Shown: positions 42,012-50,908, counted from the first letter of the stretch. The stretch is 64,000 bases of DNA from VXLM01 sp034421575 (GCA_034421575.1 DAOUKG010000066.1:1-64000), one strand, 5' to 3'. Numbers and translations are program-made. Notes: generated by a model not told the origin, from the sequence alone.

Positions 42012-43097
42012 CTACCGCACCACCGCCTCATCTTGGTACTTGGAAATGCGCCGCAGGAACGGAGGAAGATCGATATCCGCCTCTTCATGCCCCAAGGCAT
42101 CCTTGAGAAGCCGCTTGATCTGGTCGTCCTGCTGCTGCAAGTTCTCCGTGGTCGGGAACCCGGTCGCGATGACCGTGAGCTTCACCTCATTCTCCATCTT
42201 GGGGTCGTTGGCCATACCGAAGATGATGTTCGCGTCGGGATCCACCACTCGCTGAAGGACCTCTGCCGCCTCGTGCAGTTCGGACAGCCGGAGGTCGGAA
42301 CCGCCGGTCACGTTGAACAGCACACCCGTCGCCCCTTCTACGGAAACGTCGAGAAGCGGGTTCGAAATCGCCTGCTGGGCCGCCGCCTTGGCCCTGTTTT
42401 CACCCTTGCCCCAGCCTATGGACATCCAGGCTGGACCGGCATCGCGCATCACGGACTGGATGTCCGCGAAGTCCAGATTGATCTCACCCGGTACCGTTAC
42501 CAACTCGGCTATCGATTGAACGCCAAGACGGAGAACGTCGTCTGCCATGCGGAAGGCGTTTTCCGCAGTGATTTCCTCGTCCGAGATAACGTGGAGTCGC
42601 TCGTTGGGTATGACGAGCAGGGTGTCGACGTGCTGCTTGAGCCTGTCGATGCCCAATTCCGCGGTCCGCATTCGGCGGGTGCCTTCGAACAAGAACGGCA
42701 TGGTGACTACGCCGACGGTTAGCGCCCCGGTCTCCTTGATGATCTCCGAGATCACCGGCGCCGCGCCCGTGCCCGTGCCGCCGCCCATTCCGGCCGCGAT
42801 GAAGACCATGTCGGACTCGCGGATGGCTTCGTGCACTTCTTCTCTGCTTTCGCCTGCAGACTTGGCGCCCAGGTCGGGATCGCCCCCGACGCCCTTGCCT
42901 TCAGTCAGCAGCTCGCCGATGGCGATGCGGACCGGCACGTCCGACCGCAGGAGGGCCTGCGTATCCGTATTGACGACCATGTACTCGATGCCCGGAAGTC
43001 GTTCCCGGAACATCCTGGAGACGGCGTTGGAGCCACCGCCGCCTACTCCGATGACCTTGATGTTGGCTCCGTTCTGAGGGTGTGTGTTTACGACCAT
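42012..43097 (-). CDS. ftsZ: Cell division protein FtsZ
   Basis: 361 residues from ATG at 43097 with GGAAGGA upstream. Tubulin-like GTPase that forms the Z-ring. The signature GGGTGTG is at residues 105-111; IKVIGVGGGGSNAV begins the nucleotide fold and the T7 synergy loop is INLDFADI. The C-terminal tail is short, ending in DLPPFLRRISKY, the conserved peptide that binds FtsA. Located 31 bp downstream of ftsA and followed by a strong terminator. Confidence 0.97.
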   Translation of the reverse strand: MVVNTHPQNGANIKVIGVGGGGSNAVSRMFRERLPGIEYMVVNTDTQALLRSDVPVRIAIGELLTEGKGVGGDPDLGAKSAGESREEVHEAIRESDMVFIAAGMGGGTGTGAAPVISEIIKETGALTVGVVTMPFLFEGTRRMRTAELGIDRLKQHVDTLLVIPNERLHVISDEEITAENAFRMADDVLRLGVQSIAELVTVPGEINLDFADIQSVMRDAGPAWMSIGWGKGENRAKAAAQQAISNPLLDVSVEGATGVLFNVTGGSDLRLSELHEAAEVLQRVVDPDANIIFGMANDPKMENEVKLTVIATGFPTTENLQQQDDQIKRLLKDALGHEEADIDLPPFLRRISKYQDEAVVR

Positions 43098-43128
43098 TAA
43101 GTCCTTCCTTTCTTTGGTGCGATAGTGC

Positions 43129-44421
43129 CTACGACATGATCCCGACAAGTCGACTCTTTAGTCCTCCGAAGAGGCTGGTTGAATCCCCATTGGTGTAAGT
43201 GAGGGCATGCCCGTTACGGCTGCGTCTCTTGTCCCCGTCTCCGTTTCTTGAGCCGAATCCCAACTCATCGGGCAGGTATTCGTTCACGCCCCAGAGGAGA
43301 ATGCCGACGCTTGTGGCGTACGACTTGTCCCTCAGGTAGGCGGGAACGGTCCCTTGAACGGCGGGAACGCCTTGCCGGACCCGGACTCCGACGGTGCTTC
43401 GAACGATCTCGGCAAATCCGGGCAGGTTGGAAGCTCCGCCGGTAAGAACGAGCACGGTGTCCTCGGCGCCCTTCTTCCGCTCCGAATCGAGCTTCAGCTT
43501 GATCATCCGCGCCAGCTCCATGGCGCGCTCACGCACGAGCTGGCAGATCTCGAGGCGGCTGACCTTCAGGTCCTTGTTCCGCCCGACAACGGGCACCATG
43601 ATGTGCTCGTTGGCGGACGCCGCTTGATACTCCGCGCTCGCATGCTCCAGCTTGATCGCCTCTGCCGCATCGAAAGAGGTGCTGAATGACAGGGCGAGAT
43701 CGTTGGTGAACTGGAACCCTCCGACCGGAATGACGCCGGTGTAGTAAATGGACCCTTGCTTGAAGGCAACAATGTCGGTGGTGCCGCCGCCTACATCGAC
43801 GATAACCGCGCCCCTCTGGCGCTCTTTCTTGGAAAGAACGGCGAGGCCGCTGGCCAGAGGTTCCAGGACCAGGCTGTTGACCTTCACACCCGCCACTTCA
43901 ATGATATCGACGAGACTGTCGATGAAGGTGTTGGAACCGGTCACGAAATGCGTCTCTACCTGCATCTCCTTGCTGTGCATACCCACGGGATGCCGGATGC
44001 CGGATTCGCCGTCCAACGTATAGCTGATGGAACTGGCGTGGATTACCGTTCGGCCCGGCAGGTCGATTGACTCCCTCAGCTTGATGGGGGCCCGCACCAC
44101 GTCGTCGGAGGTGACGATTCCCTTGTGATTGCTGACCTGCAGCCTTTCGTGACGGTTTTCGAACCGAACATGAGCTCCCGAAATGCCAACGAATGCCGAG
44201 TCCACCTTGTGACCTGTAGCGTCTTCCGCGGATTTGATTGAGACCCGAACGGCACGTTCGGCAGCCTCCAGGTCCGAAACAACGCCTTTCCGCATGCCGG
44301 TGTTCCTGGCCGCGCCGTACCCGAGAATTTGGACGTGGTCTTTCCCCACCTTGCGGCCCACTATCGTGCAGACCTTGGTCGTACCGACGTCTATAGCTGC
44401 TACGATCTCATCTGACAACAT
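43129..44421 (-). CDS. ftsA: Cell division protein FtsA
   Basis: 430 residues from ATG at 44421, which has GGAG upstream and places DEIVAAIDVGTTKV at the N-terminus as in other FtsA proteins; an in-frame GTG at 44529 overlapping the rsmH stop (GTGA) and an ATG at 44454 are alternatives that would add a very basic leader. Actin-like: phosphate loops IDVGTTKV and VIVDVGGGTTDI, adenosine site VLVLTGGASNLPG, and a C-terminal amphipathic helix SLFGGLKSRLVG that tethers the Z-ring to the membrane. Directly downstream of rsmH. Confidence 0.95.
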   Translation of the reverse strand: MLSDEIVAAIDVGTTKVCTIVGRKVGKDHVQILGYGAARNTGMRKGVVSDLEAAERAVRVSIKSAEDATGHKVDSAFVGISGAHVRFENRHERLQVSNHKGIVTSDDVVRAPIKLRESIDLPGRTVIHASSISYTLDGESGIRHPVGMHSKEMQVETHFVTGSNTFIDSLVDIIEVAGVKVNSLVLEPLASGLAVLSKKERQRGAVIVDVGGGTTDIVAFKQGSIYYTGVIPVGGFQFTNDLALSFSTSFDAAEAIKLEHASAEYQAASANEHIMVPVVGRNKDLKVSRLEICQLVRERAMELARMIKLKLDSERKKGAEDTVLVLTGGASNLPGFAEIVRSTVGVRVRQGVPAVQGTVPAYLRDKSYATSVGILLWGVNEYLPDELGFGSRNGDGDKRRSRNGHALTYTNGDSTSLFGGLKSRLVGIMS

Positions 44422-44525
44422 TCGGGATACTCCATTGTTGTTTCGGTTTGCCATGCCGTTTTTCGCTTTTCTCTTTCTTTCGTTCTTTCTCAAGTAGCGC
44501 GCCGGGGAACGTCCGTCATTTTCAG

Positions 44526-45425
44526 TCACAGCCGTTCCGCCACTCGCAGTTTTGCGCTTCGACTCCGGGGATTCGCCGAGATTTCTATTGGGTCCGGCTT
44601 TATTACCCTTCGGTTGATGAGTCGCAGGGCAGGGGAGCGATTCTCGTCGGTCGCTGTCGATTCCTTCCGAAGAATGTTCTTCACCAGCCTGTCTTCGATA
44701 GAGTGGTACGTGATAACTGCCAGCCGACCTCGAGGTCTCAGTACCTCGATGGCCCCATGGATGCCTGCCTCCACGTTTTCGAGCTCTCCATTGACCGCCA
44801 TGCGGAGGGCTTGGAAGGTTCGGGTCGCGGGATGAATGCTCCTGCGCCCCCGGCTGCCCCTTCCGACCGCTCCGGTTATCACTTCGGCCAAGTCAGTCGT
44901 GGTCTCTATCGGTCTGGCCCTGACAATCGCCCTTGCGATCCGTCGCGACCTGCGTTCCTCTCCCAATCGGTAGATGAGATCGGCCAGGTCGCCTTCTTCG
45001 GTCTCATTGACGATCCCCCTTGCCGATCTTTCGACCGAGGGCCCGAACCGCATGTCAAGGACCCCTTCCTTTGAGAAGGCGAACCCGCGAGGTCCGCTGT
45101 CCAGTTGGAGCGAAGAGACTCCGAGGTCGAGCAGGACCCCGTCGCAGGGGAGGTGTCCGTTCTTCGCAGCGACCTCGACAATATCCACATAGCTGGTCTC
45201 GACGAGGCTCACGCTCTCTCCGAACTTGGAAAGCCGGTCTCCGGCGACCGCAAGCGCTTCGCGGTCCAGATCGAGCCCGAGCAGTCGGGCAGGGGGATCG
45301 CAATGACTGAGGATAGCCTCGGCATGTCCGCCTTCGCCCGTCGTGCAGTCGATGTAGAGACCTTCCGAACGCGGCTGCAGCGCCGCTGTGACCTCTTCGA
45401 ACATCACGGGCTTGTGACGTATCAC
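44526..45425 (-). CDS. rsmH: 16S rRNA (cytosine1402-N4)-methyltransferase
   Basis: 299 residues from GTG at 45425 (GAGGGAG upstream), which gives the standard start IRHKPVMFEEV. SAM-binding motif YIDCTTGEGGHAEAIL, then LLDLGVSSLQLDSGPRGFAFS, the catalytic region VITYHSIEDRLVKN and a C-terminal NPRSRSAKLRVAE, all typical of RsmH. In most bacteria rsmH starts the division and cell-wall cluster; here it is followed straight by ftsA, with no ftsL, ftsI or mur genes, and mraZ is absent upstream. Confidence 0.96.
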   Translation of the reverse strand: MIRHKPVMFEEVTAALQPRSEGLYIDCTTGEGGHAEAILSHCDPPARLLGLDLDREALAVAGDRLSKFGESVSLVETSYVDIVEVAAKNGHLPCDGVLLDLGVSSLQLDSGPRGFAFSKEGVLDMRFGPSVERSARGIVNETEEGDLADLIYRLGEERRSRRIARAIVRARPIETTTDLAEVITGAVGRGSRGRRSIHPATRTFQALRMAVNGELENVEAGIHGAIEVLRPRGRLAVITYHSIEDRLVKNILRKESTATDENRSPALRLINRRVIKPDPIEISANPRSRSAKLRVAERL

Positions 45426-45601
45426 CCGACTCCCTCTACAGAGCAATACTACGTGCTACACTGTTAACGTGCTGGCCTTCCGGCATGCACCTTTAGGCCG
45501 CTTATCTCGGAGTCTCACAGAAAGGCCAAGGTACGCGCAAGGGATTTTGAACACTGTTTTATACTTTTTCTAAACTCTAGCTGAACTCATCAAGAGTGAA
45601 G

Positions 45602-46108
45602 ATGACCGACTCCAAGCATGAATTCACCTTTGCCGTGCTCACCAGCAGCGACGCCGGATCTAAAGGCGAGCGCGAGGACACGAGCGGAGACGCCGTTGTC
45701 GAGATGATGACGGCGGCAGGGTTTCGACTCGTCGATCGAGACCTCGTTCCTGATGAAGCCGATCAGATAGCCGAACGTCTCGTTTCCTGGACCGATAGGA
45801 GAGACGTGGACGTCGTCGTCACCACGGGCGGCACGGGACTCGGTCCGAGAGACGTGACCCCTCAGGCCACCGCATCGGTCATGGACTTCGAGGTCCCCGG
45901 CATCGCCGAGGCGATGCGCGCGGAGACGATCAGGATCACGCCCATGGCAATGTTGAGCCGTTCCGTCGTCGGAGTTCGCAAGGGCTGCCTCATCGTCAAC
46001 CTGCCAGGAAGTCCCAAAGGCGTCCGCGAGACACTGGAGGTGGCGCTCAAGGCCATACCGCACGGGCTTGAGATGGTCCGAGGCTGGCGCGACCACCCTT
46101 CACACTAG
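45602..46108 (+). CDS. MogA/MoaB family molybdenum cofactor protein
   Basis: 168 residues from ATG at 45602. The molybdopterin-binding fold has FAVLTSSDAGSKGEREDTSG at the N-terminus, VVVTTGGTGLGPRDVTPQA and LIVNLPGSPKGVRE. Either MogA (adenylylates molybdopterin) or MoaB. No other molybdenum cofactor gene is near. It is divergent from rsmH and 57 bp upstream of trmD. Confidence 0.92.
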   Translation: MTDSKHEFTFAVLTSSDAGSKGEREDTSGDAVVEMMTAAGFRLVDRDLVPDEADQIAERLVSWTDRRDVDVVVTTGGTGLGPRDVTPQATASVMDFEVPGIAEAMRAETIRITPMAMLSRSVVGVRKGCLIVNLPGSPKGVRETLEVALKAIPHGLEMVRGWRDHPSH

Positions 46109-46165
46109 GGCCCTATTCGTCCGATTCCCAGGGCGACAGGACATTTGTAGGTCAATCTGCGGCAC

Positions 46166-46900
46166 ATGCGATTCCACGTTCTGACAATCTTCCCGCGCAT
46201 GTTCGATAGCCCTTTCGCAGAGGGTGTCGTGCATCGCGGCATCGAAGCGGGCCTGATCGAGTTGTATGTTCACGACATTCGCGACTTCACCCATGACCGG
46301 CATCGCTCCACCGACGACTACACCTTCGGCGGCGGGCCCGGCATGTTGATGAAACCCGAACCGCTCTTCGAGGGAGTGGAGTCCATTCGCGCCAAGCACA
46401 ATGTTAAGGAAGATGCTCCCGTAGTGTTACTGACGCCGCAGGGCGAACGACTCACACAGCACTCGGTCGAGAATTTCGCTGCGAAGGACGACGTGATCTT
46501 GATTTGTGGCCGCTACGAGGGATTCGACGAGCGGGTCCGCGAGGGTCTCGCGACCCACGAGAGCAGCATCGGCGACTACGTGCTCAATGGAGGAGAGGCG
46601 GCCGCCATCGTGCTCGTCGAGTCGATCGCCAGGCTTGTTCCGGGTGTCCTTGGATCGAACGAGTCTGCGAGGAGTGACTCCTTCTCTTCCGGCCTTCTCC
46701 AATACCCGCAGTACACACGCCCCGCAGAGTTTCGGGGAATGGCCGTTCCGGACACCCTTCTCTCCGGCGACCATGCTCGAATAGAGAGATGGCGCCGCCA
46801 CGAGGCCCTGCGCCGCACGTTTGAGCGCCGCCCCGACCTCCTCGATAGCGCAGACCTGTCCCCGGAAGACAGGGCCTTCCTCGATTCATTGAATGAGTGA
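46166..46900 (+). CDS. trmD: tRNA (guanine37-N1)-methyltransferase
   Basis: 244 residues. SPOUT-class enzyme that methylates G37 next to the anticodon. Conserved N-terminal VLTIFPRMFDSPF, GGGPGMLMKPEPLF, the knotted SAM site LICGRYEGFDERV and IGDYVLNGGEAAAIVL, and SGLLQYPQYTRPAEF. Usually followed directly by rplS; here a 1-kb insertion with a toxin-antitoxin pair on the other strand and a repeat separates them. Confidence 0.97.
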   Translation: MRFHVLTIFPRMFDSPFAEGVVHRGIEAGLIELYVHDIRDFTHDRHRSTDDYTFGGGPGMLMKPEPLFEGVESIRAKHNVKEDAPVVLLTPQGERLTQHSVENFAAKDDVILICGRYEGFDERVREGLATHESSIGDYVLNGGEAAAIVLVESIARLVPGVLGSNESARSDSFSSGLLQYPQYTRPAEFRGMAVPDTLLSGDHARIERWRRHEALRRTFERRPDLLDSADLSPEDRAFLDSLNE

Positions 46901-46959
46901 CTGCCCTGCTTCCACACCTAGCGCCGTTCACTTCAATGCACGTCAGAAAGGTTCGTGCC

Positions 46960-47367
46960 CTACAAGCCACGTACGCCGGGCAATGACGCCATCTTCCGGT
47001 CAAGCGTCAGGACCTCGACACCCGATCGGGAGTACTCATCAGCTATGAGACGGTCGAACAGACCGGAACCGTCGGCGGCTTCCAGAACATCGAATACGGC
47101 CCGACCGTTCAACGGCGATACCAGCCCGCTCCTTAGCACGTCCTTGAGACCGGCTCGGGCATCTGCCTTCGATACCCCATAGTGATGCTGAACGGCGAAA
47201 TATGCCTCGCCAATCACCTGGTTGGAGGCGAACACTTCCGCTCCGTCGTCCTCAATCAGGCCACGCAGGCGGTCCACGCAGCGCTCGAAGTCCTCCGGCG
47301 GCTCGCCCGTAAGAAGCCGGACCAGGACTGACGTATCAATCCCGTAGCGTGGGGTCATGCGGCTCAT
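46960..47367 (-). CDS. PIN-domain toxin (VapC-like)
   Basis: 135 residues from ATG at 47367, overlapping the antitoxin by 32 bp (an ATG at 47358 would shorten the overlap). PIN nuclease acids: Asp in RYGIDTSVLVRLL, Glu in VIGEAYFAVQHHYG, Asp in FDRLIADEYSRSG and Asp in LTLDRKMASL. Together with the AbrB-type gene it makes a VapBC-like module. It lies between trmD and rplS on the opposite strand. Confidence 0.88.
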   Translation of the reverse strand: MSRMTPRYGIDTSVLVRLLTGEPPEDFERCVDRLRGLIEDDGAEVFASNQVIGEAYFAVQHHYGVSKADARAGLKDVLRSGLVSPLNGRAVFDVLEAADGSGLFDRLIADEYSRSGVEVLTLDRKMASLPGVRGL

Positions 47368-47578
47368 TGCGGAAGGAGTCGATGTCGAAGGGTCTCGCGC
47401 CGCTCCTTAACTTGCCACGGAGTGGGGCGAGACGGGCAGGGTCGATGCGCCGTGCTCGCAACGTGAACCCGTCCGGGCCTTCCTCCAGTTCCAGCTGATC
47501 GCCCGGTACCACCCCCAGCGCGTCCAACACTCGCGCCGGGAACGTCACCTGCCGCTTTGAAGTAATCTTCACCAGCAT
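47336..47578 (-). CDS. AbrB/MazE/SpoVT-type antitoxin
   Basis: 80 residues from ATG at 47578 with AAGGAG 7 nt upstream. The N-terminal swapped-hairpin fold is clear: MLVKITSKRQVTFPARVLDALGV, then GDQLELEEGPDGFTLRARR. The C-terminal tail (RPFDIDSFRNEPHDPTL) should hold the PIN toxin. On the minus strand TTGACG (47625-47620) and TACTGT (47601-47596) with an 18-bp spacer make a possible promoter, and CCTTAC/GTAAGG (47587-47592, 47608-47613) flank the -10 region as a possible operator. Confidence 0.85.
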   Translation of the reverse strand: MLVKITSKRQVTFPARVLDALGVVPGDQLELEEGPDGFTLRARRIDPARLAPLRGKLRSGARPFDIDSFRNEPHDPTLRD

Positions 47579-47669
47579 TGGATACTCCTTACCAAACAGT
47601 ACAATGAGTAAGGCAAACCCGTCAAGACCGCCTGTAGCGAACCCCTGCGGCGTTGTTCCTGCCAATCGA

Positions 47670-47771
47670 CATTCAGAGCCACCGTCATTCCGGCGTAGAG
47701 CCTGCCTCCGTGAAGACGGGGCCGAAATTCAGAGGGGCGGGGACGTTCCCCCCACCCAGACTGAACAACTA
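47670..47771. repeat. Family A element, copy A5 (left end truncated)
   Basis: Core ACCGTCATTCCGGCG at about 47690, then GTAGAGCCTGCCTCCGTGAA as in copy A4, and a right end AGACTGAACAACTA (47758-47771). The left terminal repeat is missing. It occupies the 316-bp gap between the AbrB gene and rplS; the rest of that gap (to 47894) contains nothing else recognised. Confidence 0.5.
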
Positions 47772-47894
47772 CGCCACTCGGATTCTGTTGCATCAGCTAC
47801 CACGACGGGATACACTTGATGAGTTGCATCCGCGAGTAACTCAACACTCGCCGCCGAAGACTACTGAAACACTTCTCCATAGGACGAGCCCAAA

Positions 47895-48248
47895 ATGGAA
47901 GCCCATCACCTTGCCCCTGTTGCGCCAAACCCGGAAGTCGAAGACTTTCAACCTGGAGACTCTGTTAGAGTCACGATCATGGTCAAGGAAGGCGACCGAG
48001 AACGGACGCAGGTCTTTGAAGGCGTCGTCCTTCGCAGACGAGGTCGCGGGCCAGGCGAGAGTTTCACTGTACGTCGCGTCACGCAGGAAGTCGGCGTAGA
48101 GCGGACCTTCCTCATCAACTCGCCTATCGTCCAGAGTGTCAAGATCGTCCGGCACGGCAAGGTGCGGCGAGCGCGCCTCTACTACCTCCGTGGCCGCTCC
48201 GGCCGCAGCGCCCGCATCAGGGAAGACCGCCGACGCAGCGGACGGTAG
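47895..48248 (+). CDS. rplS: 50S ribosomal protein L19
   Basis: 117 residues. L19 landmarks: FQPGDSVRVTIMVKEGDRER, VFEGVVLRRRGRGPGESFTVRR, VGVERTFLINSPIVQSVKIV and a basic end KVRRARLYYLRGRSGRSARI. It sits at the 30S-50S interface. Normally in one transcript with trmD; the insertion upstream suggests it now uses its own promoter. Confidence 0.96.
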   Translation: MEAHHLAPVAPNPEVEDFQPGDSVRVTIMVKEGDRERTQVFEGVVLRRRGRGPGESFTVRRVTQEVGVERTFLINSPIVQSVKIVRHGKVRRARLYYLRGRSGRSARIREDRRRSGR

Positions 48249-48340
48249 TTACGCTTCCTCGGGCAACTCATTCGGCGCTTGACGCGAGGCAGTTCCGCCT
48301 CATCTTCTCACACGCCTTCCTGCGTTCGACTGCATTGGGG

Positions 48341-48450
48341 GTAATTGTTCAGACTCTGTGAGAGTGCCCAACGCACACGGCCACCGTCATTCCGGCGAAA
48401 GCGGGAATCCATAGGGGGAGGTTCGCCCCATGAACTCTGTGGCCAATTTC
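48341..48450. repeat. Family A element, copy A2
   Basis: Left end TAATTGTTCAGACTCTGTGA, core GGCCACCGTCATTCCGGCGA followed by AAGCGGGAATCC; the right end is diverged (GAACTCTGTGGCCAATTTC). It lies between rplS and the IDH/IPMDH-type gene. An open frame that begins inside it runs into the dehydrogenase but is not the real start. Confidence 0.5.
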
Positions 48451-48539
48451 TTTCAGCCCCACTTCCGAGCGGATATAATAGGTTCTCACCCCAACACACC
48501 TACGCAATACGAAATACTAATTACGCAAGAGGATCCCCC

Positions 48540-49586
48540 ATGTACAAGATTGGAACGATACCGGGAGACGGCACAGGCCCTGAGGTCACCGACGAGGCCA
48601 TGAAGGTGCTGGCGGCAGTCGCCGAGAAGAACGGCATCGACTACGAAGTGGTCGAGTACGACATCGGCGGCGAGCGCTACAAGAGGACGGGCGAGATTCT
48701 TCCCGACTCCGTGCGCGACGAGCTCGGCACGTTGGACGTCGCCTTCCTCGGCGCAATCGGTCACCCGGACGTCACGCCGGGGATCCTCGAAAAGGGGATT
48801 CTGCTGACGCTTCGTTTCCACTACGAGATGTACATCAACCTCCGTCCCGTAAAGCTGTACCCCGGCGTTTGGACTCCCATCAAGGACAAGGGGCCGGAGG
48901 ACATCGACTTCGTCGTCGTGCGGGAGAACACCGAAGGCATCTACAAGGGTCTCGGTGAATTCCGGCACAAGGGAACGCCCGACGAGATAGCCATCCAGAT
49001 TTCCGAGAACTCCCGGAAGGGCGTCGAGCGCTGCGTGCGGTACGCCTTCGAGCTTGCCCAGACCCGTGAGCGCAAAGAGCTGACCCTGGTGGGCAAGACG
49101 AACGTGCTCACCTACGCGATGGACCTGTGGGAGCGCACGTTCCACGAGATCGGCGAGGAGTACCCAGACATCAAGCTCGATTACGCCCACGTCGACGCGA
49201 CCTGCATGTGGATGGTCAAGAATCCCGAGTGGTTCGACGTGATAGTTACAGACAACCTGTTCGGCGACATCATCACCGACCTCGCCGCGATGATTCAGGG
49301 CGGACTCGGCATCGCCGCCGGTGGCAACATCAGGCCGGGCGGCTTCTCGATGTTCGAGCCGATGGGCGGCTCCGCTCCGAAGTACGCGGGGCAGGGGGTC
49401 ATCAATCCGCTGGCCGCTATCGGCGCAATGGGCATGATGCTGGATTTCCTCGGTGAGAAGACCGCAGCCAAGCAGGTGGAATCCGCAATAATGACGGTTA
49501 CGTCCGAGAAGATCGAGAGCCTCAGCGCAGGCCAGATGGGCTACTCCACCTCGGAAGTAGGGGACCTCGTCACAAGCTGCCTGTAA
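48540..49586 (+). CDS. Isocitrate/isopropylmalate dehydrogenase family enzyme (non-LeuB subgroup)
   Basis: 348 residues from ATG at 48540 with GAGG upstream. Decarboxylating dehydrogenase with IGTIPGDGTGPEVTDEAM at the N-terminus and the substrate-loop VVRENTEGIYKGLGE; classic LeuB has RELxGGxYF here. VTDNLFGDIITDLAAMI and EPMGGSAPKYAGQGVINP hold the metal and NAD sites. The RENTEG loop is typical of isocitrate, homoisocitrate and tartrate dehydrogenases, so 3-isopropylmalate is unlikely to be its substrate. Its 3' end overlaps the convergent leuB by 17 bp. Confidence 0.88.
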   Translation: MYKIGTIPGDGTGPEVTDEAMKVLAAVAEKNGIDYEVVEYDIGGERYKRTGEILPDSVRDELGTLDVAFLGAIGHPDVTPGILEKGILLTLRFHYEMYINLRPVKLYPGVWTPIKDKGPEDIDFVVVRENTEGIYKGLGEFRHKGTPDEIAIQISENSRKGVERCVRYAFELAQTRERKELTLVGKTNVLTYAMDLWERTFHEIGEEYPDIKLDYAHVDATCMWMVKNPEWFDVIVTDNLFGDIITDLAAMIQGGLGIAAGGNIRPGGFSMFEPMGGSAPKYAGQGVINPLAAIGAMGMMLDFLGEKTAAKQVESAIMTVTSEKIESLSAGQMGYSTSEVGDLVTSCL

Positions 49587-50670
49587 TCAGGTCGCCAATC
49601 TGCCTCGTGCTCACGACCTCGCCGCCGCCCTTGGCGAGGTCCGGCGTGCAGTAGCCCTCTGAGAGCACGCCCTCCACGGCGCGCTCTACCGCGTCGGCCT
49701 CCTCCGAGAGACCGAGCGAGTACCGCAGCATCATCGACATGCTGTAGACCGCCCCGATGGGGTTCGCGATCCCCTGGCCCGCAATGTCCGGCGCGCTGCC
49801 GTGGACAGGCTCGTACAGACCGAACAGGCGCTTCCCGCTGCCGTCGACACCCGGCGCCTCGGCAAGACTCGCGGATGGCAGCATCCCCAGCGAACCCGTA
49901 AGCATGGCCGCCTCGTCCGACAGCAGGTCGCCGAAGATGTTGTTTGCCACGATCACGTCGAAGCGGGCGGGGTTTCGTAGCAACTGCATGGCCAGATTGT
50001 CCGCCAGGACGTGCTCCAGCTCGACGTCTGGGTACTCTTCGCCAACCTCCGTGGCGACCTCTCGCCACAATCGGGACGACTCCATCACGTTGAACTTGTC
50101 GGTGGAAACCAGCTTGCCTCGCCTGGTCCGCGCCAGCTCGAACCCCACTCTCACGACACGAGCGATCTCCTCCTCGCTGTACTTCAGGGTGTCCATGCCC
50201 CGCCGTTTACCAGTCTTGGTTGACCACCGCTTCTTCGGCTTCGAGAAGTACAGGCCGCCTATGAGCTCGCGCAGGACGATCAGGTCTACACCCTCCAGGT
50301 ACTCCGGCTTCAGGGAACTGGCGGCATACAGAGCAGGATGCGACTTCGCCGGACGTATGTTGGCGAACAGTCCGAACTCGCGCCGAATCTTCAGGATGCC
50401 CTGTTCGGGTCGCTCCACGGCGTCTGCCACATCCCATTTCGGCCCGCCCGCCGCGCCGAACAGCACCGCGTCGACGTTATAGCAGGTCTCAAGCGTCTCG
50501 TCGGGCAGGGAGGTGCCGTGACTGTCGATCGCATTCCCCCCGATGGGACCGGACCGCACGTCGAATCTGTGGCCGAACCGTGCTCCGACCTCGTCTAGAA
50601 CCTTGACCGCCTCGCCGATGACCTCCGGCCCGATGCCGTCACCGGGCAATGCCGCTATGGTAAAGTCCAA
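49570..50670 (-). CDS. leuB: 3-isopropylmalate dehydrogenase
   Basis: 366 residues from TTG at 50670, which has GGAGG at 7-nt spacing; an ATG slightly upstream is out of frame. Third step of leucine synthesis. The LeuB-type signature is clear: LRELIGGLYFSKPKK, LANIRPAK-type FANIRPAKSHP, VLADNLAMQLL, VIVANNIFGDLLSDEAA and EPVHGSAPDIAGQGIANP. A TATAAT box on the minus strand (50717-50712) is a likely -10 about 45 bp upstream. Other leu genes are not in the window. Confidence 0.93.
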   Translation of the reverse strand: MDFTIAALPGDGIGPEVIGEAVKVLDEVGARFGHRFDVRSGPIGGNAIDSHGTSLPDETLETCYNVDAVLFGAAGGPKWDVADAVERPEQGILKIRREFGLFANIRPAKSHPALYAASSLKPEYLEGVDLIVLRELIGGLYFSKPKKRWSTKTGKRRGMDTLKYSEEEIARVVRVGFELARTRRGKLVSTDKFNVMESSRLWREVATEVGEEYPDVELEHVLADNLAMQLLRNPARFDVIVANNIFGDLLSDEAAMLTGSLGMLPSASLAEAPGVDGSGKRLFGLYEPVHGSAPDIAGQGIANPIGAVYSMSMMLRYSLGLSEEADAVERAVEGVLSEGYCTPDLAKGGGEVVSTRQIGDLITGSL

Positions 50671-50752
50671 CGCATTCCTCCAACCTGTCGCACTGATGGA
50701 ACCGGTCGGGTATTATATCGGAACGAAGGGCGAATCAGCCCGCAGTAACATA

Positions 50753-50875
50753 GAGGGTGTCCCAAGAGCATTCCGTTCACCCCCGTATCAGGTACGGGGC
50801 AAGTTCTGAGCCTGTCGAAGGGTGAGATCATCGTTCAAGGTTCGACAACCTCACCACGAACGGCTTGGGCAGACT
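50753..50875. repeat. Family B repeat, copy B3
   Basis: Left end AGGGTGTCCCAAG (50754) and a degraded right counterpart CTTGGGCAGAC (50864). The interior contains CCCCCGTATCAGGTACGGGG (a hairpin), CCTGTCGAAGGGTGAG and the inverted TTCGACAACCTCACCACGAA. It fills the divergent gap between leuB and the FAD oxidoreductase. Confidence 0.5.
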
Positions 50876-50908
50876 TTTCGATACGACATTAGAAACGGTG
50901 AGTAAGCT

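Noticed and set aside
45541..45570. Promoter TTGAAC...TATACT upstream of the MogA/MoaB gene
   Set aside because: The two boxes are only 7 bp apart, too close to work together; TATACT alone could be a -10 but no -35 fits.
48345..49586. A longer dehydrogenase starting inside repeat A2
   Set aside because: The first 65 residues come from a repeat; the conserved N-terminus begins at 48540 with GAGG upstream.
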